Of a stretch of DNA of 13,748 nt, positions 6,924 to 13,748 are shown one piece after another. The notes beneath the pieces were generated by a model. It was not told the origin of the DNA, searched no databases, and was given only the letters and a program-made list of their open reading frames with translations. The DNA comes from Collinsella aerofaciens (GTDB lineage: Bacteria > Actinomycetota > Coriobacteriia > Coriobacteriales > Coriobacteriaceae), in NCBI GenBank assembly GCA_030826265.1, contig JAPJOH010000008.1, positions 68,402 to 82,149 on the forward strand. Reading direction: 5' to 3'. The position numbers and the translations under genes were made by a program. The first letter of the stretch is position 1. Every line of letters starts with the position of its first letter.

Positions 6924-7457
6924 ATGTTGAAGAAAACCCTCGCCTTCGCCCTGTCGGCGGCGCTTTTCGCGTTCTCGCTCGCCGGCTGCGGCGGAAATTC
7001 AATCGACAGCGCAAAGGCAAGCGATGCCGATTCCCAGGAAAAGACCGAACAGGCGGCCGATGCGCCCGAGGGCGCAAGCGCTGCCCCCATCACCGCCGAC
7101 AAGGTGGCCGACGGCACCTATCCGATCACCGTAGATTCCAGCTCGAACATGTTCAGGATTGTGGACGCCCAGCTCATCGTGGAAAACGGCTCCATGCACT
7201 GCGTGATGACGCTTTCCGGCACGGGCTACGGCAAGCTCTTCATGGGCACGAGTGACGAGGCTGCCGCCGCGAGCGAGGCCGACTTCATCCCCTATGTGGA
7301 AAACGCGGAAGGCAAGTACACCTACGACGTGCCCGTTGAAGCGCTCGACGAGGACACCGCCTGCGCCGCGTGGAGTATTAGAAAAGAGCAGTGGTACGAC
7401 CGCACGCTCGTGTTCGAATCCGCCGGCGTCGATCTGCGCGCCGACGCACTGAAGTAA
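6924..7457 (+). CDS. Small surface lipoprotein with a beta-rich domain shared with the adjacent binding protein
   Basis: No named function recognised. The 177-residue product has a signal peptide MLKKTLAFALSAALFAFSLA and lipobox LAGC (Cys22), then a charged, Ala-rich linker to about 60. Residues 62-167 form one compact domain, with ADGTYPITVDSSSNMF at 62-77, a GYGKLFMGT stretch at 101-109, YTYDVPVEALDED at 132-144 and YDRTLVFES at 158-166. By eye this aligns with residues 51-145 of the next protein, mostly in alternating hydrophobic (beta-strand) pattern. It may be a cell-surface ligand-binding partner of the transporter, comparable in role to heme-relay proteins of Gram-positive bacteria, but no NEAT motif is clear. 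The ATG at 6924 follows GAAAGGA; longer versions would hide the signal peptide. It follows the hairpin cluster and lies 4 bases before the next gene. Confidence 0.8.
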   Translation: MLKKTLAFALSAALFAFSLAGCGGNSIDSAKASDADSQEKTEQAADAPEGASAAPITADKVADGTYPITVDSSSNMFRIVDAQLIVENGSMHCVMTLSGTGYGKLFMGTSDEAAAASEADFIPYVENAEGKYTYDVPVEALDEDTACAAWSIRKEQWYDRTLVFESAGVDLRADALK

Positions 7458-7461
7458 CGCC

Positions 7462-9033
7462 ATGCGGTCGATTCTTCCCAAGGGGGAAAACAGAAAGCGC
7501 CACAGAATCGCGGCGCGCGCGATCGCCTGCGTTCTCGTCGCCCTGCTCGCGCTTCCCTTCGCGGGGTGCAGTGCGAGCCCGAACGCGACCGGTGCCACGA
7601 CGGGCTCTCAGGAATACACTGTGAGCGTCTCGCTCTCCGGCGGGTCAGGGCGCGCAAGCATCGCCTCACCAACCACAATTGTGAAGGATGGCGACACCTA
7701 CACCGCGACCATCACCTGGTCGAGTTCGAACTACGACAAGATGACCGTCGACGGCGTGGACTACGCGCCCATAAACGACGGCGGCAACTCCACGTTCGAG
7801 ATACCCGTCACGCTCGACGAGGACATCGCCGTGTCGGCCGAGACCGTCGCCATGTCGACGCCGCACACCATCGACTACACGATCCACTTCGACTCATCCA
7901 CCATGAAGGAGAAATCGGGCGACGAAGCAAGCGGCGGCTCCCCTGCGGGAACGGCTTCAAGCGCCGCGGCCGACTTCCACAACGCCGATTTGGGCTGCGG
8001 CTGGAAGCCGACGGGGACGTTTCAGCTTGAATACGCCGAACACTTCACTGTCGACGAGTTCGAAGGCGGCCTGCGGCTTATCTGCATTTCGAACGGGGAG
8101 CGCTTCCTCGTGGTGCCGCAAGATGCGAAGGTACCTGATGGGTTGAGCTCCGACATCGCGGTCATAAGGCGCCCCGCCGACAAGGTGTACCTCGTGTCGT
8201 CGGCGACGATGTGCCTGGTCGACGCGCTCGATGCGAACGACAATATCATTATGTCGGGCACGAAGGCCGACGATTGCTCGGTCGCGGGCTTCAAAAGCGC
8301 ACTCGAAAGTGGGGCGATCGCCTACGGCGGCAAGTACAGCGCGCCCGACTACGAGCGAATATCGGCCTCGGGCTGCACGCTCGCCATCGAGAACACCATG
8401 ATCAACCACACACCCGATGTGAAGGAAAAGCTGCAGAAACTCGGGCTCGTCGTGCTCACCGAACAGTCGTCGAGCGAGCCCGAAGCACTCGGGCGCGTCG
8501 AGTGGATTAAGCTTTTCGGCGTCCTGTTCGACAAGGAAGACGAGGCCGCGCACCTGTTCAACGAGCAGAAGGCCCGCGTCGAGCAAACGTCGGGGCTCGC
8601 GTCGTCAGGTAAAACCGTGGCGTATTTCTACATTAACTCGAACGGGGCCGCCGTCACGCGGCGGGCGGGCGACTACGTGGCGCAGATGATCGAGCTTGCA
8701 GGCGGCAACTACGCGCTCGATGACGCGCAGACGGCGTCGACGTCAGGTTCGTCAGTAACGCTCGAAATGGAGCGCTTCTACGCGACGGCGAAGGATGCCG
8801 ACATCATCGTCTACAACGGCACCATCGACGAATCGGTTGCCACCTTGAACGACTTCGTAGGCAAAAACGCGCTATTGTCGCAGTTCAAAGCCGTGAAGAA
8901 CGGCAACGTCTGGGTCACAAGCGCCGACATGTACCAGCAGATGACTTCTACCGCCGACATTATCGACGAACTGCACGGGGCGTTCACCGGCGATGACGCG
9001 AGCGACTTCCATTATCTGAGGAAGCTCGGCTAG
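7462..9033 (+). CDS. ABC transporter substrate-binding lipoprotein with an extra N-terminal beta-domain
   Basis: Captures the substrate outside the membrane and delivers it to the FecCD-type permease encoded next. The 523-residue product has a basic N-terminus, hydrophobic core and lipobox FAGC (Cys36). Residues 51-145 form a beta-rich domain, with YTVSVSLSGGSGRAS at 52-66, GDTYTATITWSSSNYDKMTV, GNSTFEIPVTLDED at 108-121 and MSTPHTIDYTI at 131-141, resembling the preceding lipoprotein. After a Ser/Gly/Ala linker, residues from about 175 form a class III (BtuF/FhuD-like, Peripla_BP_2) binding fold, longer in total than usual because of the extra domain. Such proteins bind siderophores, heme or corrinoids; the substrate is not readable. 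The ATG at 7462 comes 4 bases after the previous stop with only a weak ribosome site, suggesting coupling. Confidence 0.85.
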   Translation: MRSILPKGENRKRHRIAARAIACVLVALLALPFAGCSASPNATGATTGSQEYTVSVSLSGGSGRASIASPTTIVKDGDTYTATITWSSSNYDKMTVDGVDYAPINDGGNSTFEIPVTLDEDIAVSAETVAMSTPHTIDYTIHFDSSTMKEKSGDEASGGSPAGTASSAAADFHNADLGCGWKPTGTFQLEYAEHFTVDEFEGGLRLICISNGERFLVVPQDAKVPDGLSSDIAVIRRPADKVYLVSSATMCLVDALDANDNIIMSGTKADDCSVAGFKSALESGAIAYGGKYSAPDYERISASGCTLAIENTMINHTPDVKEKLQKLGLVVLTEQSSSEPEALGRVEWIKLFGVLFDKEDEAAHLFNEQKARVEQTSGLASSGKTVAYFYINSNGAAVTRRAGDYVAQMIELAGGNYALDDAQTASTSGSSVTLEMERFYATAKDADIIVYNGTIDESVATLNDFVGKNALLSQFKAVKNGNVWVTSADMYQQMTSTADIIDELHGAFTGDDASDFHYLRKLG

Positions 9034-9037
9034 CACC

Positions 9038-10078
9038 ATGAAAAGCCGACTTTCCATGACATACGACGAATCGGGGCGCGCCGCGCGGTGTCGCGTCGTG
9101 ACGGCGCTGCTCGCTGTTGCCCTCATCGTGCTCGTCGGGGCCAACCTGTGCATCGGGAGCGTGCTCGTGCCCGCAGACCACATCTCTGGCATCCTTTCGG
9201 GCGGCGCGGCCAATTCCATGGAAAGCCAAGTCATCTGGGAGATTCGCCTGCCGCGCGTGCTTTCAGCCGTGCTTCTCGGCGGGGCACTTTCGCTCTCCGG
9301 GTTCCTGCTGCAGACGTTTTTCAACAATCCCATCGCCGACCCGTTCATCTTGGGCGTCTCCTCGGGCGCAAAGTTCGTCGTCGCGCTTACGATGATCGTA
9401 CTTCTGGGCGCGAACCAGGCCATGTCCTCGCCGGCCATGGTGGCCGCAGCGTTTCTGGGCTCGCTTATCACCATCGGCTTCGTGCTCCTCATCGCACGGC
9501 GCATAAGTTCCATGGCCATACTCATCGTGGCGGGCGTCATGGTGGGATACATCTGCTCGGCGGCGACGAACTTCCTCATCGCCTTCGCCGACGACCAGTC
9601 CATCGTGAACCTGCACAACTGGTCTTTGGGTAGCTTCTCGGGTTCGAGCTGGGACGACATCGCGGTCATCGCGGTCGTGGTGATCACCGTGAGCGCATGC
9701 GTATTCGCGATATCGAAGCCCCTTTCCGCCTTCCAGCTGGGAGAAGCCTACGCGAAAAGCGTCGGCGTGAACGTCGCACGCTTCCGCGTGGTGCTCGTCC
9801 TTCTAGCGAGCATGCTCTCCGCCTGCGTGACCGCGTTCGCTGGTCCGGTGTCGTTCGTAGGCATCGCGGTTCCGCATCTCGTTAAGTCGGCGCTGAAGTC
9901 GTCAAAGCCTATCCGCGTGATTCCTGCGTGCTTCTTGGGAGGCGCCATCTTTTGCGCGGGCTGCGATTTGATCGCGCGCACGCTGTTCTCCCCCGTCGAG
10001 CTTTCCATCAGCGCCGTCACCGCCATCTTCGGCGCGCCGGTGGTTATTGCACTCATGTTGAAGAAGCGGGTGAGGTAG
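9038..10078 (+). CDS. FecCD/BtuC-family ABC transporter permease
   Basis: Forms, probably as a homodimer, the membrane channel for the substrate-binding protein before it and the ATPase after it. The 346-residue product is of family length and very hydrophobic, with the first membrane span at about 19-40. It carries the family motifs IRLPRVLSAVLLGGALSLSG and NNPIADPFILGVSSGAKF, plus the later FAGPVSFVGIAVPHLV segment typical of FecCD permeases, followed by conserved spans near the C-terminus. The family imports iron-siderophores, heme or vitamin B12. The ATG at 9038 lies 4 bases after the upstream stop, and the stop directly abuts the ATPase start, so the three genes are one translation unit. 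The family is secure; the substrate is unknown. Confidence 0.93.
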   Translation: MKSRLSMTYDESGRAARCRVVTALLAVALIVLVGANLCIGSVLVPADHISGILSGGAANSMESQVIWEIRLPRVLSAVLLGGALSLSGFLLQTFFNNPIADPFILGVSSGAKFVVALTMIVLLGANQAMSSPAMVAAAFLGSLITIGFVLLIARRISSMAILIVAGVMVGYICSAATNFLIAFADDQSIVNLHNWSLGSFSGSSWDDIAVIAVVVITVSACVFAISKPLSAFQLGEAYAKSVGVNVARFRVVLVLLASMLSACVTAFAGPVSFVGIAVPHLVKSALKSSKPIRVIPACFLGGAIFCAGCDLIARTLFSPVELSISAVTAIFGAPVVIALMLKKRVR

Positions 10079-11395
10079 ATGGGGGAATTCGTGCCGCGGA
10101 CCAAAACGCTCGGAGGGAACATTCCATGCTTGGCCAGTCCTGAGCTCGCACGAAAGCGCCAGAAGGCACTTTCGGCTCGTGCGGAACTGCGCGCGGAACG
10201 CCTCCTTCGAGCGGAGTCGAACCTCGAAACCCCGGTCGAAACGCAGGCTGACGGAGCGCCGCTTTTCCGCATAAGCGACCTGTCGGCGGGCTACGACAAG
10301 AAGGTCGTAGTCGAAGGCGTCGATCTGGAGGTTCGCGCGGGCGACGTCGTGGCACTCATCGGGCCGAACGGCTCGGGCAAGTCGACCATCTTGAAAACCA
10401 TCACACGCCATCTGGCACCGCTTGCCGGCGCGGTCGAGCTCGACGGGCGGGAGATTTCCCTATGGAAGACGGCGGAGTTCGCAAGGAACCTTGCCGTTAT
10501 GCTGACAGATCGCCCCCGGACCGAGCTCCTCACCTGCCGCGATATCGTAGAGGCGGGAAGGCATCCCTACACCGGGCGAATGGGCACACTCTCGCCCGAC
10601 GACCATAGTCGGGTCGACGAGGCCATGAAAACCGCACATGTGGAAGAGCTCGCCGAGCGCGACTTCATGCAGATAAGCGACGGGCAACGCCAGCGCGTCA
10701 TGCTCGCACGAGCCATCGCGCAGGATCCGCGTGTGCTCGTGCTCGACGAGCCCACGTCGTATCTCGATATCCGCTACCAGATCGACCTGCTGCGAATACT
10801 TCGCCACCTTGCGAAATCGCGGAATGTGGCTGTCATCATGTCCATCCACGAACTCGAGCTCGCGCAGAAAAGCGCCGACAAGGTGATTTGCGTGAAGGAC
10901 GGCCGGGTCTTCCGCGCCGGCGCACCCGAGGACATATTCACGCGCGAGACGATTGGCGAGCTCTACGGCCTTCAACATGGCACCTTCAACGAGCGCTTCG
11001 GCAGCGTGGAAATTGGGCGCCCGCACGGCAATGCGCACACGTTCGTCATCGCCGGCGCAGGTACAGGGTCAGCTGTGTTTCGCCAGCTCATCCGGCAGGG
11101 CAAGGCATTCTACGCGGGCATTCTGCACGAAGGGGACATCGACTGCGAGCTCGCGCGCGACCTGGCGACGGAATGCGTGGCCGAGCGTGCCTTCGAGCCG
11201 ATTGGGGATAAAACCATAGCCCGCGCCAAAGAGCTCCTCGTCCACTGCGCGCGCCTTATCGTGTGCCCCGCCGCCTTCGGCACCCTAAACGCCCGCAACG
11301 CAGAGCTCGTCGACTTCGCGCGCTCACATGGTATCGAGGTCATGCGAGCGTGCGAAGGCACATCGGAGGATTCCCAATTGGGGTGGGAAGGATAA
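10079..11395 (+). CDS. ABC transporter ATP-binding protein with an additional C-terminal domain
   Basis: Powers the importer. Of 438 residues, about 61-305 are the ATPase: GPNGSGKST at 95-103 (Walker A), ISDGQRQRVMLARAIAQDP at 199-217 (signature with SDGQ in place of SGGQ), VLVLDEPTSYLD at 219-230 (Walker B), SIHE at 255-258 (switch His). The usual Q-loop glutamine is not evident: that segment reads NLAVMLTDRPRTELLT. A charged, probably helical, N-terminal tail of ~60 residues precedes it. Residues 305-438 form an extra domain: TFVIAGAGTGSAVFRQL is glycine-rich and Rossmann-like, followed by GKAFYAGILHEGDIDCELA and IVCPAAFGTLNARNAEL. I recall similar C-terminal extensions in clostridial homologues, but no function. 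The ATG abuts the permease stop and follows GAGG closely. No clear terminator follows. Confidence 0.88.
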   Translation: MGEFVPRTKTLGGNIPCLASPELARKRQKALSARAELRAERLLRAESNLETPVETQADGAPLFRISDLSAGYDKKVVVEGVDLEVRAGDVVALIGPNGSGKSTILKTITRHLAPLAGAVELDGREISLWKTAEFARNLAVMLTDRPRTELLTCRDIVEAGRHPYTGRMGTLSPDDHSRVDEAMKTAHVEELAERDFMQISDGQRQRVMLARAIAQDPRVLVLDEPTSYLDIRYQIDLLRILRHLAKSRNVAVIMSIHELELAQKSADKVICVKDGRVFRAGAPEDIFTRETIGELYGLQHGTFNERFGSVEIGRPHGNAHTFVIAGAGTGSAVFRQLIRQGKAFYAGILHEGDIDCELARDLATECVAERAFEPIGDKTIARAKELLVHCARLIVCPAAFGTLNARNAELVDFARSHGIEVMRACEGTSEDSQLGWEG

Positions 11396-11412
11396 ACTGG
11401 ACTTTCTTTTAA

Positions 11413-11505
11413 GGATCCTCAGGCTACAGCTCCTACACCGGCGAGGTCTCCAAGGCGCCGGAGAACCTCGTGAACAGGGATTTCCACGCCGACGAGCCCA
11501 ACTAG
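11413..11505 (+). pseudogene. Remnant of an IS3-family transposase (OrfB fragment)
   Basis: Between the ATPase stop and the convergent TetR gene lies a short open stretch that reads YSSYTGEVSK then APENLVNRDFHADEPN and a TAG stop (11503-11505). This is the segment just before the DDE catalytic domain in IS3/IS150-type OrfB proteins, where the family usually goes on with a KWLTDIT-type sequence containing the first catalytic Asp. Here it breaks off exactly after PN. No start codon, catalytic residues or terminal inverted repeats are visible, so it is a dead fragment. It marks a past insertion or rearrangement at the join of two regions of different composition. Confidence 0.75.
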
Positions 11506-11507
11506 GC

Positions 11508-12119
11508 CTAATCCAAGCGAGATTCCAGACTCGACAGACCATTGAGAGTCAGATCGTTGGCGACCTCAGAGACGCGCTCGATAGGAACCGAGCCGTCAGA
11601 CAGTGCCCACGTGCGATAGATACCGATAATACCCGACAGCAAAAACGCCAGATAGTAGTCGAACATCTCGTCCTTGAGACCTTGGGGCAGCAGATCGCGC
11701 TCGGCAATCTCATGTTCGAGCGGCGCACGAAGACGAGCCATGAAATCATCGAGCGGAATATTCTCGATCAGCTGACGATTGAGCACTAAGTTGTTGCACA
11801 GTGCCTCATTAACGGTTTTAAAGAAGGTCGCCGCCGCGCCAAGAGCGCGCTCGCTGGTGTCACCGTCCATAGAAGCAAGCGTTTTCTCGACCGAGTCGAC
11901 AATCATCTCCACCACATCGACGGCAATGGCATCGAGCAGGCCGTCAACCGTACCAAAGTGAACGTAAAAGGTCTTGCGGTCGACATTGGCCTCGCGCGCG
12001 ATGGCACTCACCGTAATGTCTGCCAGCGGCTTTTCCATGAGCAGGCGCTCGAAAGCCGAAAGGATGGCATTACGGCTGCGAATGATGCGACGATCAAGAC
12101 GCGGTTTGCTGGTTGCCAT
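11508..12119 (-). CDS. TetR-family transcriptional regulator
   Basis: DNA-binding repressor, likely a homodimer. The 203-residue product has a TetR N-terminal helix-turn-helix at about 12-56: RSRNAILSAFERLLMEKPLA, then ITVSAIAREANVDRKTFYVHF at 35-55, with the family's FYxHF recognition-helix end. The remainder is a helical ligand domain with no recognisable effector signature. The ATG at 12119 is preferred over one nine codons upstream because GAAGGGA precedes it at good spacing and the family alignment starts here. An inverted repeat at 12163-12186 just upstream is a candidate operator for self-control. It lies downstream of the flippase-like gene on the same strand, with a 116-base gap. Base composition is lower in GC than the cobalamin genes. 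Confidence 0.9.
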   Translation of the reverse strand: MATSKPRLDRRIIRSRNAILSAFERLLMEKPLADITVSAIAREANVDRKTFYVHFGTVDGLLDAIAVDVVEMIVDSVEKTLASMDGDTSERALGAAATFFKTVNEALCNNLVLNRQLIENIPLDDFMARLRAPLEHEIAERDLLPQGLKDEMFDYYLAFLLSGIIGIYRTWALSDGSVPIERVSEVANDLTLNGLSSLESRLD

Positions 12120-12162
12120 GGGCGTGTCCCTTCGATATGCAAGCATTCATCAACAGATGAGA

Positions 12163-12186
12163 GATAATCTACGTAAGAGGATTATC
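12163..12186. promoter_or_regulatory. Candidate TetR operator (7-bp inverted repeat)
   Basis: GATAATC (12163-12169) and GATTATC (12180-12186) are perfect inverted arms with a 10-base spacer that itself starts with the palindrome TACGTA when the flanking base is included (12170-12175). The 24-base size fits a TetR dimer site, and it lies 44 bases upstream of the TetR start. The minus strand also reads GATAAT here, a possible -10, so bound regulator could block transcription. No good -35 was found. Confidence 0.5.
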
Positions 12187-12235
12187 CCCCATACAGCACA
12201 AATATGCCCCGCATCATGAAGAACGCACGACTGCC

Positions 12236-13543
12236 CTACTGCGACTTGGGATGCTTCTTCTTATTGAGTGCCGACGGAGATACGCGAATACCATCGCCTG
12301 TCTGGCGCACATAGGCTTTATGAGCCGGCTTAGCGGTCCCAGAAGCCTTCTGAGCGCGCTTCTTGGGATCAACGGTAACAGCATTCGTGGGGTGCGGCAT
12401 AGTGGGCGCAGAGGGCGTCTGAGGCGTGCGGCCGAGCTTGCGCATCACACGATCCCAGCGCGCATGGATGCTCTCGTTGTGGGCGCTCTTAAGTCCCAGC
12501 AGGGGCGCAGCCAAAATGGTCGGCGCAATAAACGTAATGAGGCGCCACAGCAGATAGCCGGCGGTCGAAGCCGACCCAAAGAAATGACCCAAGAACAATG
12601 CAAAGCCGCCCTCAGCGCCACCAGTTCCACCGGGCAGGGGGACCGCAGAGCTCAGCAGCTGGACAAAGGCGCTCGCGGCCATGACCGAGAAAAAGTCGAC
12701 CTCGTGGCGGCCAAAGGCAAGCATCAGGAAATACGGCACCAGATAGAAAAACGCGAGTTGCAGCATGGTGATGACCACCGTGAGCAGCATGGAAGAAAAA
12801 TGTCCGGCTGAAAGCTTGAACTTTTCGGAGAAGGAGTAGATCTCGCCATCGACAAACGTGCGCCATCCCTCGATCTTAGTGGCCGAGACACCAATGCGCT
12901 CAAGCCAATTGATGATGCAATGGGCGACGCGCGTGACGGTCTTAGGCATGAGCGCGACGGCGAAGATGCCCAGCAAGATGCAGCAGTGCCCACCAAAGCT
13001 AAAGACGCACAGCAACGTCATGTCGCCATAGCGCTCGGCAAAAAACGGCATGCGAGCAAGCAGTAGGATAGCGCCCCAGGCAACGAGGCCAAACTGGTAC
13101 ACGATAAAACGCGTGAATTGCGTGGCGCCGGCCTCGCCCACGTTTTGGCCGGCCTTGGTCAGGCGATAGATTTGAGCCGGGGTGGAGCCCATCATCATGG
13201 GCGTCAGGTTACCAAAGAAGATGCCACTCGCCTCGACCGAGATCAGGTCGCGGATGCCGACGGGCGAATTGGGATCGAGCCAGACGGCGATCGCATAGGC
13301 CACAATGCCAAAGAACAGGTACATGAACATGCAAAGACACGCGACAAGGAGCCATGACGCCTGGACGCTCGACATAGCGGCCCAGAACTGCCCCATCTGC
13401 CCGGTTACCACCAGATAGACGATATAACCTACCAGCACGACGCCGATAAAGATGGCGCCGCGGCGTGCGCTCTTATTGTCATCTCCGCCCGAGGCCTCAA
13501 CCTCGACCTGGGGCTTAGACGTATGCTGAGAGGACTCCGTCAT
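12236..13543 (-). CDS. Flippase-like integral membrane protein (UPF0104 / LPG-synthase TM-region family)
   Basis: Multi-span membrane protein related to the N-terminal membrane half of lysylphosphatidylglycerol synthase (MprF) and to glycolipid-handling UPF0104 proteins. The 435 residues show a charged N-terminus (1-28), hydrophobic spans at about 29-47, 62-86, 147-165, 175-198, 250-277 and 325-350, the family loop FFGNLTPMMMGSTPAQIYRL at 109-128 and PLPGGTGGAEGGF at 302-314. A basic, Pro/Lys-rich cytoplasmic-type tail follows from about 352 to the end. There is no aminoacyl-transferase domain, so it is not a full MprF. The ATG at 13543 follows AGAAGGAG with 5-base spacing, ruling out the upstream extension. 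Substrate unknown; lipid or polyprenyl-linked precursor handling is the usual guess. Confidence 0.88.
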   Translation of the reverse strand: MTESSQHTSKPQVEVEASGGDDNKSARRGAIFIGVVLVGYIVYLVVTGQMGQFWAAMSSVQASWLLVACLCMFMYLFFGIVAYAIAVWLDPNSPVGIRDLISVEASGIFFGNLTPMMMGSTPAQIYRLTKAGQNVGEAGATQFTRFIVYQFGLVAWGAILLLARMPFFAERYGDMTLLCVFSFGGHCCILLGIFAVALMPKTVTRVAHCIINWLERIGVSATKIEGWRTFVDGEIYSFSEKFKLSAGHFSSMLLTVVITMLQLAFFYLVPYFLMLAFGRHEVDFFSVMAASAFVQLLSSAVPLPGGTGGAEGGFALFLGHFFGSASTAGYLLWRLITFIAPTILAAPLLGLKSAHNESIHARWDRVMRKLGRTPQTPSAPTMPHPTNAVTVDPKKRAQKASGTAKPAHKAYVRQTGDGIRVSPSALNKKKHPKSQ

Positions 13544-13564
13544 GAGACTCCTTCTAACAGTCAA

Positions 13565-13582
13565 AATATCTTGGATATTGTA
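13565..13582 (-). promoter_or_regulatory. Possible promoter -10 and overlapping palindrome upstream of the flippase-like gene
   Basis: On the minus strand TACAAT (13582-13577) resembles a -10 hexamer, with a poor -35 (TTCTGC) 16 bases upstream. Overlapping it is a perfect 6-bp inverted repeat with a 3-base spacer, AATATC-CAA-GATATT (13579-13565). A repressor bound there would cover the promoter. Both assignments are by eye. Confidence 0.4.
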
Positions 13583-13650
13583 CCCGTAAGGGCCATAGGC
13601 AGAACGCAAAGCTCTGGTTCAAACGGGAATTGCAGACGGTTGTTTGAAAA

Positions 13651-13684
13651 TAAAAAAACCCGGCCTTCCATAGGAAGTCCGGGT
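13651..13684 (-). terminator. Rho-independent terminator after the tRNA gene
   Basis: On the minus strand ACCCGGACTTCC pairs with GGAAGGCCGGGT (13684-13658, one mismatch, 3-base loop), followed at once by seven Ts (13657-13651), with further T-rich sequence after them. This is a standard intrinsic terminator placed 10 bases after the tRNA CCA end, and it separates tRNA transcription from the flippase-like gene. Confidence 0.92.
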
Positions 13685-13694
13685 ATCAGATGCG

Positions 13695-13748
13695 TGGTAG
13701 CCCGTACCAGATTCGAACTGGTGATCTCCGCCTTGAGAGGGCGGCGTC
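13695..13748 (-). tRNA. tRNA-Glu (anticodon CUC), 3' part, 5' end beyond window
   Basis: Read on the minus strand: anticodon stem-loop CCGCC-CTCTCAA-GGCGG gives anticodon CTC (codon GAG). A 5-base variable region (AGATC) follows, then T arm ACCAG-TTCGAAT-CTGGT, acceptor strand ACGGGCT, discriminator A and an encoded CCA. The anticodon stem is the one typical of bacterial tRNA-Glu. The D arm and 5' acceptor lie past the right edge. Confidence 0.93.

Noticed and set aside
5867..7117. 416-codon minus-strand open frame opposite cbiK and the small lipoprotein
   Set aside because: The plus strand encodes cbiK with its full metal site and signal peptide; the antisense frame runs through the intergenic hairpins and has no known motif.
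1..13748. CRISPR array, phage genes or toxin-antitoxin pair
   Set aside because: No regularly spaced repeats, integrase, structural phage gene or small paired ORFs of known type were seen on either strand.

Overview
The window looks like a GC-rich anaerobic actinobacterium, most likely of the class Coriobacteriia. The reasons are an oxygen-independent (cobalt-early) cobalamin pathway, very GC-rich third codon positions, Tat/lipoprotein-rich surface proteins, and a tRNA-Glu of actinobacterial type. The species cannot be fixed from sequence alone.

Bases 1-5393 (minus strand) hold a tightly packed cobalamin corrin-ring operon, read in the order cbiF, cbiD, cbiL remnant, cbiG, cobJ/cbiH, cbiET. 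Adjacent genes overlap or lie within 1 nt of each other. The cbiET fusion runs off the left edge and was read by hand because it has no stop in the window. The cbiL gene has kept only its first ~10 and last ~65 residues, in frame, so it cannot encode the C20 methyltransferase. A complete copy must exist elsewhere if this pathway works.

Bases 5394-5851 are a divergent control region. On the plus strand there is a near-consensus sigma-70 promoter (TTGACA, 17 nt, TATCAT), then a recognisable cobalamin riboswitch and a hairpin-rich leader. They drive a plus-strand operon at 5852-11395: a Tat-exported lipoprotein CbiK-type cobaltochelatase, a small lipoprotein, a substrate-binding lipoprotein, a FecCD-type permease, and an ABC ATPase with an extra C-terminal domain. 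The small lipoprotein and the N-terminus of the binding protein appear to share one beta-rich domain. My reading is a B12-repressed surface system for capture and import of cobalt, a metallated tetrapyrrole or a corrinoid. The substrate is not shown by the sequence.

Bases 11396-11507 contain a small remnant of an IS3-family transposase. To its right base composition falls visibly and the genes differ in kind: a TetR regulator with a palindromic candidate operator, a multi-membrane-span flippase-like (UPF0104) protein, a terminator and the 3' part of tRNA-Glu(CUC), all on the minus strand. The IS scar and composition shift suggest that the cobalamin block and the right-hand block were joined by a rearrangement or insertion.
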